From: Streptomyces sp. CBMA291 | Lineage (GTDB): Bacteria; Actinomycetota; Actinomycetes; Streptomycetales; Streptomycetaceae | DNA: 64,000 bases | Direction: 5' to 3' | NCBI RefSeq assembly: GCF_014596525.1 | Contig: NZ_MSJP01000067.1 | Location: 62,001-126,000 of the forward strand | Part shown: piece after piece, positions 1-7,827 of the stretch | Layout: every line of letters begins with the position of its first letter | Position numbering within the stretch: the stretch's first letter is position 1 | Translations under genes and position numbers: made by a program | The notes under the pieces: generated by a model | Seen by the model: only the letters and a program-made list of their open reading frames with translations | Told to the model about the DNA's origin: nothing | Databases searched by the model: none

Positions 1-2
1 CC

Positions 3-143
3 ATCGCCGCCCTGCTGCCCGACGCGGAGCTGGTGATCGTCCCGGACGGGGGCCATCTGGTGATGCTTGAGCACCCGGAGGCGGTCACCGACCGGCTCGC
101 GGAGCTGCTGGTGCGGGCGGGGGCGCTCCCCGTCGGCGACTGA
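3..143 (+). CDS. alpha/beta hydrolase, C-terminal end (partial)
   Basis: The window opens inside this gene; only the last 46 codons are present, ending at TGA 141-143. The visible peptide contains GGHLVMLEHPE, the region around the catalytic His of alpha/beta-hydrolase-fold enzymes, followed by a helical tail. An alpha/beta hydrolase just before tsaE is common in Streptomyces (known context). The substrate cannot be judged from this fragment. Confidence 0.75.
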   Translation: MAALLPDAELVIVPDGGHLVMLEHPEAVTDRLAELLVRAGALPVGD

Positions 144-183
144 GGGAACCGGCCGCTTTCCGGAACGGGCTAAGTTGGCCGGT

Positions 184-684
184 ATGGAAGCAGCGCACCC
201 GCCCGTCTCCGGCGCCACCCTCTCCGTCGACTCCCCCGAGCGCATGACGGACCTCGGCCGTCGGCTCGCGAAGATCCTCCGCCCCGGCGACCTCGTCATG
301 CTCACCGGCGAGCTGGGCGCGGGGAAGACCACCCTGACCCGGGGCCTCGGCGAGGGCCTGGGGGTGCGCGGGGCCGTGACCTCGCCCACCTTCGTCATCG
401 CCCGGGTCCACCCCTCGCTGGTCGGCGGTCCGGCCCTGGTGCACGTGGACGCGTACCGGCTCGGCGGCGGTCTCGACGAGATGGAGGACCTCGATCTCGA
501 CGTGTCGCTGCCCGACTCCGTGGTGGTGGTCGAGTGGGGCGACGGCAAGGTCGAGGAGCTGACCGAGGACCGGCTGCACCTGCTGATCCACCGGGTGACC
601 GGCGACACGGACGACGACCGGCGCACGGTCGAACTGCGCGGGATCGGGGCGCGCTGGGCCGACGAGGAACTGGGCGCGCTCTGA
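184..684 (+). CDS. tsaE: tRNA threonylcarbamoyladenosine biosynthesis ATPase TsaE
   Basis: 166 residues, the usual TsaE length. TsaE is the small P-loop ATPase that works with TsaB and TsaD to make t6A37 on ANN-decoding tRNAs. A Walker A motif GELGAGKTT lies near residues 40-48. It is followed by the family-typical TSPTF segment and HVDAYRL, and by VVVVEWGD, the Walker-B-like strand. ATG 184 is chosen because homology begins just after it; upstream in-frame codons would overlap the hydrolase gene. The other t6A genes (tsaB, rimI, tsaD) follow at 1751-4012, interrupted by a small gene and an oppositely oriented cell-wall gene. Confidence 0.95.
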   Translation: MEAAHPPVSGATLSVDSPERMTDLGRRLAKILRPGDLVMLTGELGAGKTTLTRGLGEGLGVRGAVTSPTFVIARVHPSLVGGPALVHVDAYRLGGGLDEMEDLDLDVSLPDSVVVVEWGDGKVEELTEDRLHLLIHRVTGDTDDDRRTVELRGIGARWADEELGAL

Positions 685-765
685 CCGCTCCGGTAGATTC
701 CGACAACGTGTCGGGAAGATGTTGCATCGGCCCCTCGCTCCGTGGTCACATGGAGGCACGAGCTG

Positions 766-781
766 GTTAGGTGTACCTAAC
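766..781. promoter_or_regulatory. palindrome resembling an iron-box (DtxR/IdeR/DmdR) operator
   Basis: GTTAGGTGTACCTAAC is an inverted repeat with 7-bp arms and a 2-bp centre, just before the ribosome-binding site of the small gene at 796. Positions 762-780 match the published DtxR-family iron-box consensus TTAGGTTAGGCTAACCTAA at roughly 13 of 19 positions, by eye. A bound repressor here would block either transcription start or early elongation. The link to iron is inference. Confidence 0.4.
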
Positions 782-795
782 TACGGGAGGCATGC

Positions 796-975
796 ATGGC
801 GACGCCGGAGCGCGCGGAACCCACGCCCGACCACGTCCCGATGAGCGAACTGCTGGCGTCCTGCGTGGCCGCCCGCACGCTCTCGACCCCGCCGCCGAGA
901 ACCGGGCCGGAGCGCCCCGGACACGGATACGGGAAGGGCCGCCCGGAGCCGGTGACACGGACCAGGGCGGCCTGA
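796..975 (+). CDS. small conserved Streptomyces-type hypothetical protein
   Basis: 59 residues starting MATPERAEPTPDHVPMSELL and ending RTRAA. The segment DHVPMSELLASC followed by STPP is a pattern I associate with a family of short unannotated Streptomyces proteins. The rest is Pro/Arg/Gly-rich and probably disordered. A good ribosome-binding site (ACGGGAGG, 782-789) sits upstream of ATG 796, and the 766-781 palindrome lies directly before it. There is no signal peptide or membrane segment. An in-frame ATG at 841 would give an even shorter form. Function unknown. Confidence 0.55.
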   Translation: MATPERAEPTPDHVPMSELLASCVAARTLSTPPPRTGPERPGHGYGKGRPEPVTRTRAA

Positions 976-1081
976 GGGGCGCGAGCACGGCCTTTACGGG
1001 GGCGCGAACGTGGCCCGAGGGGCGCGTGAGGGCCCGTAAGAGGGGCGCGCGAGGGGTGTGAGGGCGGGTCCGGGAGCCGCG

Positions 1082-1654
1082 TTACGCGACGACGACGACC
1101 TTCGCGCCGATCACCGCGAACGTCCACAGCGCGTCCCCGTCGGCCCGCTTCATGCGGATGCCGCCGGTCTTGCGCGCCGGGTCCGGGGCCGGCGTCGAGC
1201 CGTCGACCGCCGCGCTGAAGCCGATCGCCACGTCCTGCGCGACCGTGAACCGCACCACATGCTCGATCTGGACGCCGTCCGTGCCGCGGACCGTGCCCGA
1301 GCGGGACGTCACGTTGTACGCGCCGGGCCGCGGGTCCACCGTGCTCGGCATCACCGTGAACGTACGGCTCGCCTTGCCCTTCGCGTCGACCAGCCACACC
1401 CGGCGCTCGCCGAGCGCGTACACCACGCGCTCCCCGGTGCCCGAGGCCGCCGGGACGGCCGGGGGCTTCCCGGCCGAGGGCTTGGAGCCGCCGCTCGGCG
1501 AGACCGCGGGAGCGGCCGTCGTGGGCTTGGTGGAGGGCGCCGCCAGATCGGCGGGAGCGGGGACGGTGGCCGAGGCCTGGTAGGCGAGGAAGCAGACCGC
1601 GGCGACGCCCGCCGCCGTGAGCCCGGCCACGAATCCCGAGCTGCTCCGTGCCAC
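1082..1654 (-). CDS. secreted L,D-transpeptidase-like protein lacking the catalytic Cys
   Basis: 190 residues. An N-terminal hydrophobic segment (residues ~8-25, an uncleaved anchor or signal peptide) and a Ser/Pro/Ala-rich linker precede a YkuD-like region. That region starts with VVYALGERRVWLVDAKGKA, the strand typical of L,D-transpeptidases acting on peptidoglycan. It runs through FTVMPS to the position of the active-site motif. The family motif is HGC(I/V)R(M/L); here the text reads TGGIRM, so both the His and the nucleophilic Cys are missing. GTG 1654 is chosen because AAAGGTGG lies just upstream; GTG 1663 is an alternative. It is likely a non-catalytic paralogue that binds wall peptides (inference). 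It is oriented against the tsa genes and divergent from tsaB. Confidence 0.7.
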   Translation of the reverse strand: MARSSSGFVAGLTAAGVAAVCFLAYQASATVPAPADLAAPSTKPTTAAPAVSPSGGSKPSAGKPPAVPAASGTGERVVYALGERRVWLVDAKGKASRTFTVMPSTVDPRPGAYNVTSRSGTVRGTDGVQIEHVVRFTVAQDVAIGFSAAVDGSTPAPDPARKTGGIRMKRADGDALWTFAVIGAKVVVVA

Positions 1655-1750
1655 CGTGCCCACCTTTCGTACGAACGTATCGAAGGGTGACGGTAGCAGC
1701 CGGGGGAGCGGGCGGCGGGGCACCGGGCCCGGGAGCCGTAGGCTGTTCGC

Positions 1751-2407
1751 GTGCTGTTGCTCGCCATGGATACCGCCACCCCCGCCGTCACCGTCGCCCT
1801 CCACGACGGGGAGACCGTCGTCGGCTCCTCGGAGCAGGTCGACGCCCGCCGTCACGGAGAGCTGCTGCTGCCCGCCGTCGACCGGGTCCTCAAGAAAGCC
1901 GGGCTGAGGCTCGACGCGGTCACCGGGATCGTCGTCGGCGTCGGCCCCGGCCCGTACACCGGGCTCCGGGTCGGTCTGGTCACCGCCGCCACCTTCGCCT
2001 CCGCGCTCGGGGTGCCCGTCCACGGTCTGTGCACCCTCGACGGCCTCGCGTACGCCTCCGGGATCGAGGGCCCCTTCGCCGTCGCGACCGACGCGCGCCG
2101 CAAGGAGGTCTACTGGGCGCGCTACGAGGACTCCCGCACCCGGGTGACCGACGCGGCCGTCGACCGGCCCGCCGACATCGCCGAGCGGCTCGCGGGGCTC
2201 CCCGTGGTCGGCGCGGGCGCCCGGCTCTACCCCGAGGCCTTCCCCGACGCCCGCGACCCCGAGCACCAGTCGGCCGCCGCGCTCGCCGCCCTCGCGGCGG
2301 AGCGCCTCGCGGCCGGCGGCGAGGGCTTCCTGGACCCGCGGCCGATGTACCTGCGCCGCCCCGACGCCCAGGTGCCGAAGAACTACAAGGTGGTCACCCC
2401 CAAGTGA
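1751..2407 (+). CDS. tsaB: tRNA threonylcarbamoyladenosine biosynthesis protein TsaB
   Basis: 218 residues of the ASKHA fold. The start MLLLAMDTATPA and the phosphate-loop-like GVGPGPYTGLRVG (residues ~60-72) are diagnostic of TsaB, the non-catalytic partner of TsaD in t6A synthesis. It starts at GTG 1751 and its TGA overlaps the GTG of rimI (GTGA at 2404-2407), so the two are translationally coupled. It is the first gene of a tight tsaB-rimI-tsaD-small gene operon. Confidence 0.95.
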   Translation: MLLLAMDTATPAVTVALHDGETVVGSSEQVDARRHGELLLPAVDRVLKKAGLRLDAVTGIVVGVGPGPYTGLRVGLVTAATFASALGVPVHGLCTLDGLAYASGIEGPFAVATDARRKEVYWARYEDSRTRVTDAAVDRPADIAERLAGLPVVGAGARLYPEAFPDARDPEHQSAAALAALAAERLAAGGEGFLDPRPMYLRRPDAQVPKNYKVVTPK

Positions 2408-2913
2408 GCGCCGCCGAGACCGGGGCCGTGCTGCGGGGGATGCGCTGGTGGGACATCGAGCCCGTGCTCGCCCTCGAAGCCGCGCTCTTCCCCGAGGACG
2501 CCTGGTCGGAGGGGATGTTCTGGTCGGAGCTGGCGCACGCCAGGGGGCCTCGGGCCACCCGTCACTACGTCGTGGCGGAGGACCCGGCCGACGGGCGGCT
2601 CGTCGGTTACGCGGGCCTCGCGGCGGCCGGCGGGCTCGGCGACGTGCAGACCATCGCCGTCGCCCGCGACCAGTGGGGCAGCGGGCTCGGCGCCCGGCTC
2701 CTCACCGATCTCCTCAAGGAAGCCACCGCCTTCGAGTGCGACGAGGTCCTGCTCGAAGTGCGCGTGGACAACACCCGGGCCCAGAAGCTCTACGAGCGCT
2801 TCGGCTTCGAGCCCATCGGTTTCCGGCGCGGCTACTACCAGCCGGGAAACGTGGACGCGCTCGTGATGCGACTGACCGTTCAAGGAACAGAGACTGATTC
2901 TGATGGCTGCTGA
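2404..2913 (+). CDS. rimI: ribosomal protein S18 alanine N-acetyltransferase RimI
   Basis: 169 residues of the GNAT fold. The acetyl-CoA loop QWGSGLGARLL lies near residues 91-101, followed by LLEVRVDNTRAQKLYERFGF, the RimI signature that includes the catalytic Glu and Tyr region. RimI acetylates the N-terminal Ala of ribosomal protein S18; in actinobacteria the enzyme may be broader. It is fused to TsaB or TsaD in some relatives, which fits this placement. It overlaps tsaB by 4 bp and tsaD by 11 bp. Confidence 0.93.
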   Translation: MSAAETGAVLRGMRWWDIEPVLALEAALFPEDAWSEGMFWSELAHARGPRATRHYVVAEDPADGRLVGYAGLAAAGGLGDVQTIAVARDQWGSGLGARLLTDLLKEATAFECDEVLLEVRVDNTRAQKLYERFGFEPIGFRRGYYQPGNVDALVMRLTVQGTETDSDGC

Positions 2914-4012
2914 CGAACCGCTCGTACTCGGCATCGAGACCTCCTGCGACGAGACCGGCGTCGGCATCGTCCACGGGACCACGCTCCTCGCGGACGCCAT
3001 CGCGTCCAGCGTCGACACCCACGCGCGCTTCGGCGGCGTCGTGCCCGAGATCGCCTCCCGCGCCCATCTGGAGGCCATGGTCCCGACGATCGAGCGCGCC
3101 CTGAAGACGGCGGGCGTCTCCCCGAAGGACCTCGACGGCATCGCCGTCACCGCCGGCCCCGGCCTCGCGGGCGCGCTGCTCGTCGGCGTCTCGGCGGCCA
3201 AGGCGTACGCGTACGCCCTCGGCAAGCCGCTCTACGGCGTCAACCACCTCGCCTCGCACATCTGCGTCGACCAGCTGGAGCACGGCAAGCTGCCCGAGCC
3301 GACGATGGCCCTGCTCGTCTCCGGCGGGCACTCCTCGCTGCTGCTCTCCGCCGACATCACCTCCGATGTGCGCCCGATGGGCGCCACCATCGACGACGCG
3401 GCGGGCGAGGCCTTCGACAAGATCGCCCGGGTGCTCGACCTCGGCTTCCCCGGCGGACCGGTCATCGACCGGCTCGCCAGGGAGGGCGACCCGGCGGCCA
3501 TCGCCTTCCCGCGCGGGCTGAGCGGCTCGAAGGACCCGGCGTACGACTTCTCCTTCTCCGGTCTGAAGACGGCCGTCGCCCGCTGGATCGAGGCCAAGCG
3601 CGCGGCGGGCGAGGACGTGCCCGTGCGGGACGTGGCCGCGTCCTTCCAGGAGGCCGTCGTCGACGTCCTCACCCGCAAGGCCGTCCGCGCCTGCAAGGAC
3701 GAGGGTGTCGACCATCTGATGATCGGTGGCGGGGTCGCCGCCAACTCGCGGCTGCGGGCCCTCGCCCAGGAGCGCTGCGAGCGCGCCGGCATCCGGCTGC
3801 GGGTGCCCCGGCCCGGACTGTGCACGGACAACGGCGCGATGGTCGCCGCCCTCGGCTCCGAGATGGTCGCCCGCAACCGGGCCGCCTCCGACCTGGAACT
3901 CTCGGCGGACTCCTCGCTGCCGGTCACGGACCCGCACGTGCCGGGCGCCCACGCGCACACGCACGACCACGACCATGTGCACGAGGTCAGCAAGGAGAAC
4001 CTGTACTCGTGA
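2903..4012 (+). CDS. tsaD: tRNA N6-adenosine threonylcarbamoyltransferase TsaD
   Basis: 369 residues. TsaD transfers the threonylcarbamoyl group to A37 of tRNA. It begins LVLGIETSCDETG, and the metal ligands are visible in NHLASH (His ~115 and His ~119). MGATIDDAAGEAFDK and the late GGGVAANSRLR motif are also present. The C-terminus carries an extra His-rich tail (HAHTHDHDHVH, about residues 350-360), longer than usual for the family; this may bind metal (inference). ATG 2903 lies inside the end of rimI. Confidence 0.96.
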   Translation: MAADEPLVLGIETSCDETGVGIVHGTTLLADAIASSVDTHARFGGVVPEIASRAHLEAMVPTIERALKTAGVSPKDLDGIAVTAGPGLAGALLVGVSAAKAYAYALGKPLYGVNHLASHICVDQLEHGKLPEPTMALLVSGGHSSLLLSADITSDVRPMGATIDDAAGEAFDKIARVLDLGFPGGPVIDRLAREGDPAAIAFPRGLSGSKDPAYDFSFSGLKTAVARWIEAKRAAGEDVPVRDVAASFQEAVVDVLTRKAVRACKDEGVDHLMIGGGVAANSRLRALAQERCERAGIRLRVPRPGLCTDNGAMVAALGSEMVARNRAASDLELSADSSLPVTDPHVPGAHAHTHDHDHVHEVSKENLYS

Positions 4013-4266
4013 GGCTCACGCTCATGTGGGAGGCGCGGGCCGCCCGGGGCAGGGGCCCCGAACTCCTCGAATGGGCCAGGGCCCAGGTCCTCGCCGACGA
4101 GCCGCTGCGCCGCGAGATCTTCCGCGCCCCACAGGACCGGGTCCTCGTCCTGACCTGGTGGGAGACGGACGCCTTCGACACGGAACTGCCGGAACTGCCC
4201 GAGCCGGAGGCCTCGCTCATCACCCGTCCGGTGCACCGATGGCGCTTCGAGGCGGTCGACGACTAG
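4009..4266 (+). CDS. small conserved protein downstream of tsaD
   Basis: 85 residues. GTG 4009 overlaps the TGA of tsaD by 4 bp, so it is coupled to the t6A operon. The alternation of strands and helices (VRLTLMWEARAARGRGPELLEWA, then RVLVLTWWET) resembles a dimeric alpha+beta barrel such as an antibiotic-biosynthesis-monooxygenase-like fold, but no catalytic residue can be assigned. It has no signal peptide. A role with tRNA modification is suggested only by position. Confidence 0.7.
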   Translation: MRLTLMWEARAARGRGPELLEWARAQVLADEPLRREIFRAPQDRVLVLTWWETDAFDTELPELPEPEASLITRPVHRWRFEAVDD

Positions 4267-4370
4267 GGGCGGCCCCCTGGGGGTGTCCCTTGTGAGGGTG
4301 CCCCCGTGAGGGTGGCCCCTGAGGCCCGTTAAGTCGGCCACACGTACGAATATCGAGCAACCATTCGATC

Positions 4371-5309
4371 GTGGTGTCCATCAGACACCGCGTGAAGAAG
4401 ACGATCGCGCTCTGGGCGGCGCTGACCGCCGTGACCCTGCTGGTGACCGGCTGCACGGCGACGGCGGGGGCGGAAGCAGGGGCCGGAGCGGGGGCAGGGG
4501 CCTCCGGCGCGGCGACGCCGGGGTCCGAAGCGACGACCACCCCGACCGCCGCCGGTTCCACCACCGGCACCCCCACCGACTCCGCCGTCCCACCCGCCCC
4601 CGGGGCCCCGGGAAGCGCCGTCGCCTCCGAAGCCGCGTACCGCAAGTGGGGTCTCAAGCCCTTCGCGCCCGCGCCCGCCCCGCCCGCCGTCAAGCCGGTG
4701 CGGCGCCCGTCCGGCGGCCCGGTGCCGGTGATCAGCGAGATACCCACCACCGAGAAGATCGTCTTCATCACCATCGACGACGGCGCGGAGAAGGACCCCG
4801 CCTTCGTGGCGATGATGGCGGAGCTGAGGATCCCCGTCACCATGTTCCTCACCGACTCCGCCATACGGAGCGACTACGGCTACTTCGCCCCGCTCGTCGC
4901 CCAGGGCCACGGTCTCGCCAACCACACCCTCACCCACCCCGACCTGCGCACCCTCTCCCGGACGGCACAGCGCGAGGAGATCTGCGGCCAGCGGACCAGA
5001 CTGGAGCAGCGGTACGGCACGGCCCCGCGCCTCTTCCGCCCGCCCTACGGCAACTGGAACGAGGACACGCGCGCGGCGGCCGGGGAATGCGGGGCGGACG
5101 CGATCGTGCTCTGGCGCGAGTCCATGCAGATCAAGAACATGCAGTACCAGCGCGGCGACCGGAAGCTGCGCCCCGGCGACATCATCCTGGCCCACTTCCG
5201 GGGCCCCGCCGAGCTGAAGGGCCGGACGATGACCGAGATGACGGCCACCATGCTGCGCCGTATCCAGGAACAGGGCTTCACGGTGGCGCGCCTGGAGGAC
5301 TACGTCTGA
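4371..5309 (+). CDS. polysaccharide deacetylase (NodB family) lipoprotein
   Basis: 312 residues. A lipoprotein signal peptide ends at LLVTGC (Cys ~24). A ~95-residue Ala/Gly/Pro linker follows, then a carbohydrate esterase 4 domain. Its motifs are FITIDDGAEKDP (the first D of DDG is the usual base), NHTLTHPD (zinc His pair), RLFRPPYGNWNED and GDIILAHFRG. It probably removes N-acetyl groups from wall glycans outside the membrane. GTG 4371 is used; GTG 4392 is an alternative that would shorten the n-region. A close paralogue lies at 11597-12520, with the same RPPYGN and the same ending LEDYV. Confidence 0.9.
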   Translation: MVSIRHRVKKTIALWAALTAVTLLVTGCTATAGAEAGAGAGAGASGAATPGSEATTTPTAAGSTTGTPTDSAVPPAPGAPGSAVASEAAYRKWGLKPFAPAPAPPAVKPVRRPSGGPVPVISEIPTTEKIVFITIDDGAEKDPAFVAMMAELRIPVTMFLTDSAIRSDYGYFAPLVAQGHGLANHTLTHPDLRTLSRTAQREEICGQRTRLEQRYGTAPRLFRPPYGNWNEDTRAAAGECGADAIVLWRESMQIKNMQYQRGDRKLRPGDIILAHFRGPAELKGRTMTEMTATMLRRIQEQGFTVARLEDYV

Positions 5310-5455
5310 GACGCCCCGCCGGAGGACCCGCCCGAGGGGCTCCGCCGGGGCGCGGGGAAATTTCTCCGGCGGGACTGTCGATGCGGGGCGGGCCCGTTCG
5401 ACGTATGAGTGAGAGGCGGGGAACGGCCCCGCCACCGCACCCGCGAGGAGTCGTC

Positions 5456-5821
5456 ATGCCCCGCTATCTGTCCCTGGTCCGCATCGAGGAGAACACGATC
5501 GACATGGCGGACGCCGATCCCGGCTTCCAGGAGCGCATGGGCGCGCTCTTCGAGGAGATCACCAAGGCGGGCGTCATGCTCGACACGGCGGGCCTCAAGC
5601 CGACCGCCGAGGCCAGCCGCCTCACCTGGTCGGGCGGGAAGGTCTCCGTCACGGACGGGCCGTTCACCGAGACCAAGGAGGTCGTCGGGGGGTACGCCCT
5701 GATGCAGTGCAAGGACCGGGCCGAGGCCATGGAGTGGTCCCGTCGCTTCCTGGCCGTCCACCCGCCGCACTGGACGGTGGGCCTCGAACTGCGCGAGGTC
5801 GAGGAGATGCCGGAGGGCTGA
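5456..5821 (+). CDS. YCII/DGPF-domain protein paired with ECF42 sigma factor
   Basis: 121 residues. It begins MPRYLSLVRIEEN and contains the hallmark VTDGPFTETKEVVGGY, the DGPF motif of the YCII-related family (~100-140 residues). Genes of this family sit beside ECF42-group sigma factors in actinobacteria and are their usual targets, exactly the arrangement here (the sigma gene follows by ~30 bp). RBS GCGAGGAG precedes ATG 5456. The biochemical activity of the family is not established. Confidence 0.9.
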   Translation: MPRYLSLVRIEENTIDMADADPGFQERMGALFEEITKAGVMLDTAGLKPTAEASRLTWSGGKVSVTDGPFTETKEVVGGYALMQCKDRAEAMEWSRRFLAVHPPHWTVGLELREVEEMPEG

Positions 5822-5852
5822 CTCCGGGCCGTTGTCGGTGCCGTGTGCTGTC

Positions 5853-7268
5853 ATGGGAGACGTGACGGCACACGGCACCGGCCAGGTGCGGAGCACCCTC
5901 GACACGGTCTTCCGGATGGAGTCCCCGCGGATCGTCGCCACGGCCGCGCGGATCGTCCGGGACGTCGGCATCGCCGAGGAGATCGCGCAGGACGTCCTCG
6001 TCGCCGCCCTCGAACAGTGGCCGGGGACGGGAGTCCCCGAGCGGCCGGGAGCCTGGCTGACGGCCGCCGCCAAGCATCGCGCCGTGGACCTCGTCCGACG
6101 GCGCGAGACGTACGCGAGAAAGCTCGCCGAGGTGGGCCGGACGCTCACGGAGGAGGCGTACGACCCCGAGCCGGCGGGCCCCGGCGACATCGACGACGAC
6201 GTGCTGCGGCTGATCTTCACCACCTGCCATCCGGTGCTCTCGGCCGAGGCGCGCGCCGCGCTGACCCTGCGGCTCGTCGGCGGGCTGCGCACGGACGAGA
6301 TCGCCCGCGCCTTCCTCGTCCCCGAGGCGACCGTCGCCGCGCGGATCACCCGGGCCAAGCGGGCGCTCGCGAGGGCGGGCGTGGAGTTCGAGGTGCCGTA
6401 CGGGCAGGCGCGGGCCGCCCGGCTCGGCTCCGTCCTCGAAGTCGTCTATCTGATCTTCAACGAGGGGTACGCGGCGACGGCGGGCGACGATCTGCTGCGG
6501 CCGGGACTCTGCGAGGACGGACTGCGGCTCGCCCGGGTCCTCGCCGCCCTCGCCCCCGACGAGGGGGAGGCCCAGGGTCTGGCCGCCCTCCTGGAACTCC
6601 AGGCCTCCCGGACCGCCGCCCGCACCGGCCCCGACGGACGCCCGGTGCTCCTCGCCGACCAGGACCGCCGCCGCTGGGACCGGCTGCTGATCCGAAGGGG
6701 GTACGCGGCCCTGGCACGGGCCGGTGACGGACGCTCGTACGGCCCGTACGCCCTCCAGGCGGCGATCGCGGCCTGCCACGCACGGGCCGCCTCGTACGAG
6801 GAGACGGACTGGGAGACCATCGCCGCGCTCTACGGACGGCTCGGCACCCTGACGCCCTCCCCGGTCGTCGAACTGAACCGCGCGGTGGCCGTGTCGATGG
6901 CCCGGGGCCCGGCGGCGGCGCTCCCCCTGGTCGACGCCCTCACATCGGAACCGTCCCTGGCCCGCTACCACCTGCTCCCGAGCGTACGAGGCGACCTCCT
7001 GGCCCGCCTGGGCCGCCCGACGGAGGCCCGCACGGAATTCGAACGAGCGGCGGCGCTCACGCGCAACGAGAGCGAGCGGACCCTGCTGAGGGTCCGGGCA
7101 CGGGAGGTGGGGGGTCCAGGCGGCGACGCGGCCGATGCTGCCGGCGCGGCTGGGGCCCCCGGTGCCGCCGATGTCCCTGGTGCCGCCGATGTCTCCGGTG
7201 CCCCTGGCATCCCCGATGGCCCTGGCGGCCCTAGGTCGTTTCCTCTGGATCACTCCCGAGGAAGCTGA
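5853..7268 (+). CDS. ECF42-type RNA polymerase sigma factor with an IS-altered C-terminus
   Basis: About 471 residues. A sigma-70 region 2 (FRMESPRIVATAARIVRD..EEIAQDVLVAALEQWP) and region 4 (LRTDEIARAFLVPEATVAARITRAK) are followed by a long helical, TPR-like C-terminal domain typical of ECF42, so there is no separate anti-sigma gene. After residue ~415 the protein becomes Gly/Ala/Pro-rich and collagen-like. The IS at 7235-8732 was inserted inside this low-complexity tail. The last 11 codons (RSFPLDHSRGS) are read from the IS inverted repeat. Joining the two sides of the IS restores an open frame to TGA 8924-8926. Start is uncertain: ATG 5853, GTG 5862 and TTG 5832 are in frame and none has a good ribosome-binding site. 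Confidence 0.88.
   Translation: MGDVTAHGTGQVRSTLDTVFRMESPRIVATAARIVRDVGIAEEIAQDVLVAALEQWPGTGVPERPGAWLTAAAKHRAVDLVRRRETYARKLAEVGRTLTEEAYDPEPAGPGDIDDDVLRLIFTTCHPVLSAEARAALTLRLVGGLRTDEIARAFLVPEATVAARITRAKRALARAGVEFEVPYGQARAARLGSVLEVVYLIFNEGYAATAGDDLLRPGLCEDGLRLARVLAALAPDEGEAQGLAALLELQASRTAARTGPDGRPVLLADQDRRRWDRLLIRRGYAALARAGDGRSYGPYALQAAIAACHARAASYEETDWETIAALYGRLGTLTPSPVVELNRAVAVSMARGPAAALPLVDALTSEPSLARYHLLPSVRGDLLARLGRPTEARTEFERAAALTRNESERTLLRVRAREVGGPGGDAADAAGAAGAPGAADVPGAADVSGAPGIPDGPGGPRSFPLDHSRGS
7231..7234. repeat. left target-site duplication CTAG of the IS element
   Basis: CTAG at 7231-7234 is repeated at 8733-8736, exactly outside the two inverted repeats. The 4-bp YTAR type is the usual duplication of IS5-family elements. 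Confidence 0.8.
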
Positions 7269-7298
7269 TTGTCGGTGCGGCGTGGGAGAGTCCTGTGC

Positions 7299-7808
7299 AT
7301 GACGATGCCGGAGGGCCTTGAGCGAGTGCTGCCTGAGATCGTCGGACGCGACATGTTCGACGCTCTCGTCATCAGGACCGACTTCAGCGACGAAGAGTCG
7401 TGGACTGCGGTGGTCGGGGAGCTTCGCCGGCCGTGGGGGCCGGACGGCGAGTTTCCCGCACGGGTGCAGGTGGTCGACGCCCCCAATTGGTCGGGAGCGA
7501 TAGCTGATGAGGTTCTTGCCGCGGTGGACGATGACGAATACCTGAGTGTCGTCTTCGTCGCCGACTGTCACACGATGCAGTCGCCGACGCGGGCGCTGCT
7601 GGCTCTGTCGACGGTCTGGGAGGACGAGGGTGACCTTGATCCCGTCTACTACCAGGAACTCGTCGAGTCGCCGGAGCCCCGGGAGTTCCGGGCCGCGCCC
7701 GCCGCGGTGCACTCGGTCCATGTGAACGTGACGCTCGGCAACATGGGCTTCGCCGAATTCGCCACGGCCGCTTCCGCAGAGCCTGATCAGGTCCTGCGGC
7801 CCGTCTGA
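7299..7808 (+). CDS. DUF6924 family protein carried inside the IS
   Basis: 169 residues. The pattern ALVIRTDFSDEESW near the start, LSVVFVADCHTM in the middle and SVHVNVTLGNMGFAEFA near the end matches what I know as DUF6924, a family of unknown function common in Streptomyces. ATG 7299 follows GTGGGAGAG at good spacing. It lies wholly between the IS ends, upstream of and in line with the transposase, so it is a passenger gene. It is soluble, acidic and has no signal peptide. Possible roles include maintenance of the element or host advantage; nothing in the sequence decides. Confidence 0.8.
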   Translation: MTMPEGLERVLPEIVGRDMFDALVIRTDFSDEESWTAVVGELRRPWGPDGEFPARVQVVDAPNWSGAIADEVLAAVDDDEYLSVVFVADCHTMQSPTRALLALSTVWEDEGDLDPVYYQELVESPEPREFRAAPAAVHSVHVNVTLGNMGFAEFATAASAEPDQVLRPV

Positions 7809-7827
7809 CGGGTGCAACGGGCAGCCG

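Noticed and set aside
7269..7298. Earlier start for the DUF6924 gene
   Set aside because: ATG 7299 has a well-spaced ribosome-binding site and family similarity begins after it; the upstream part would overlap the IS end region.
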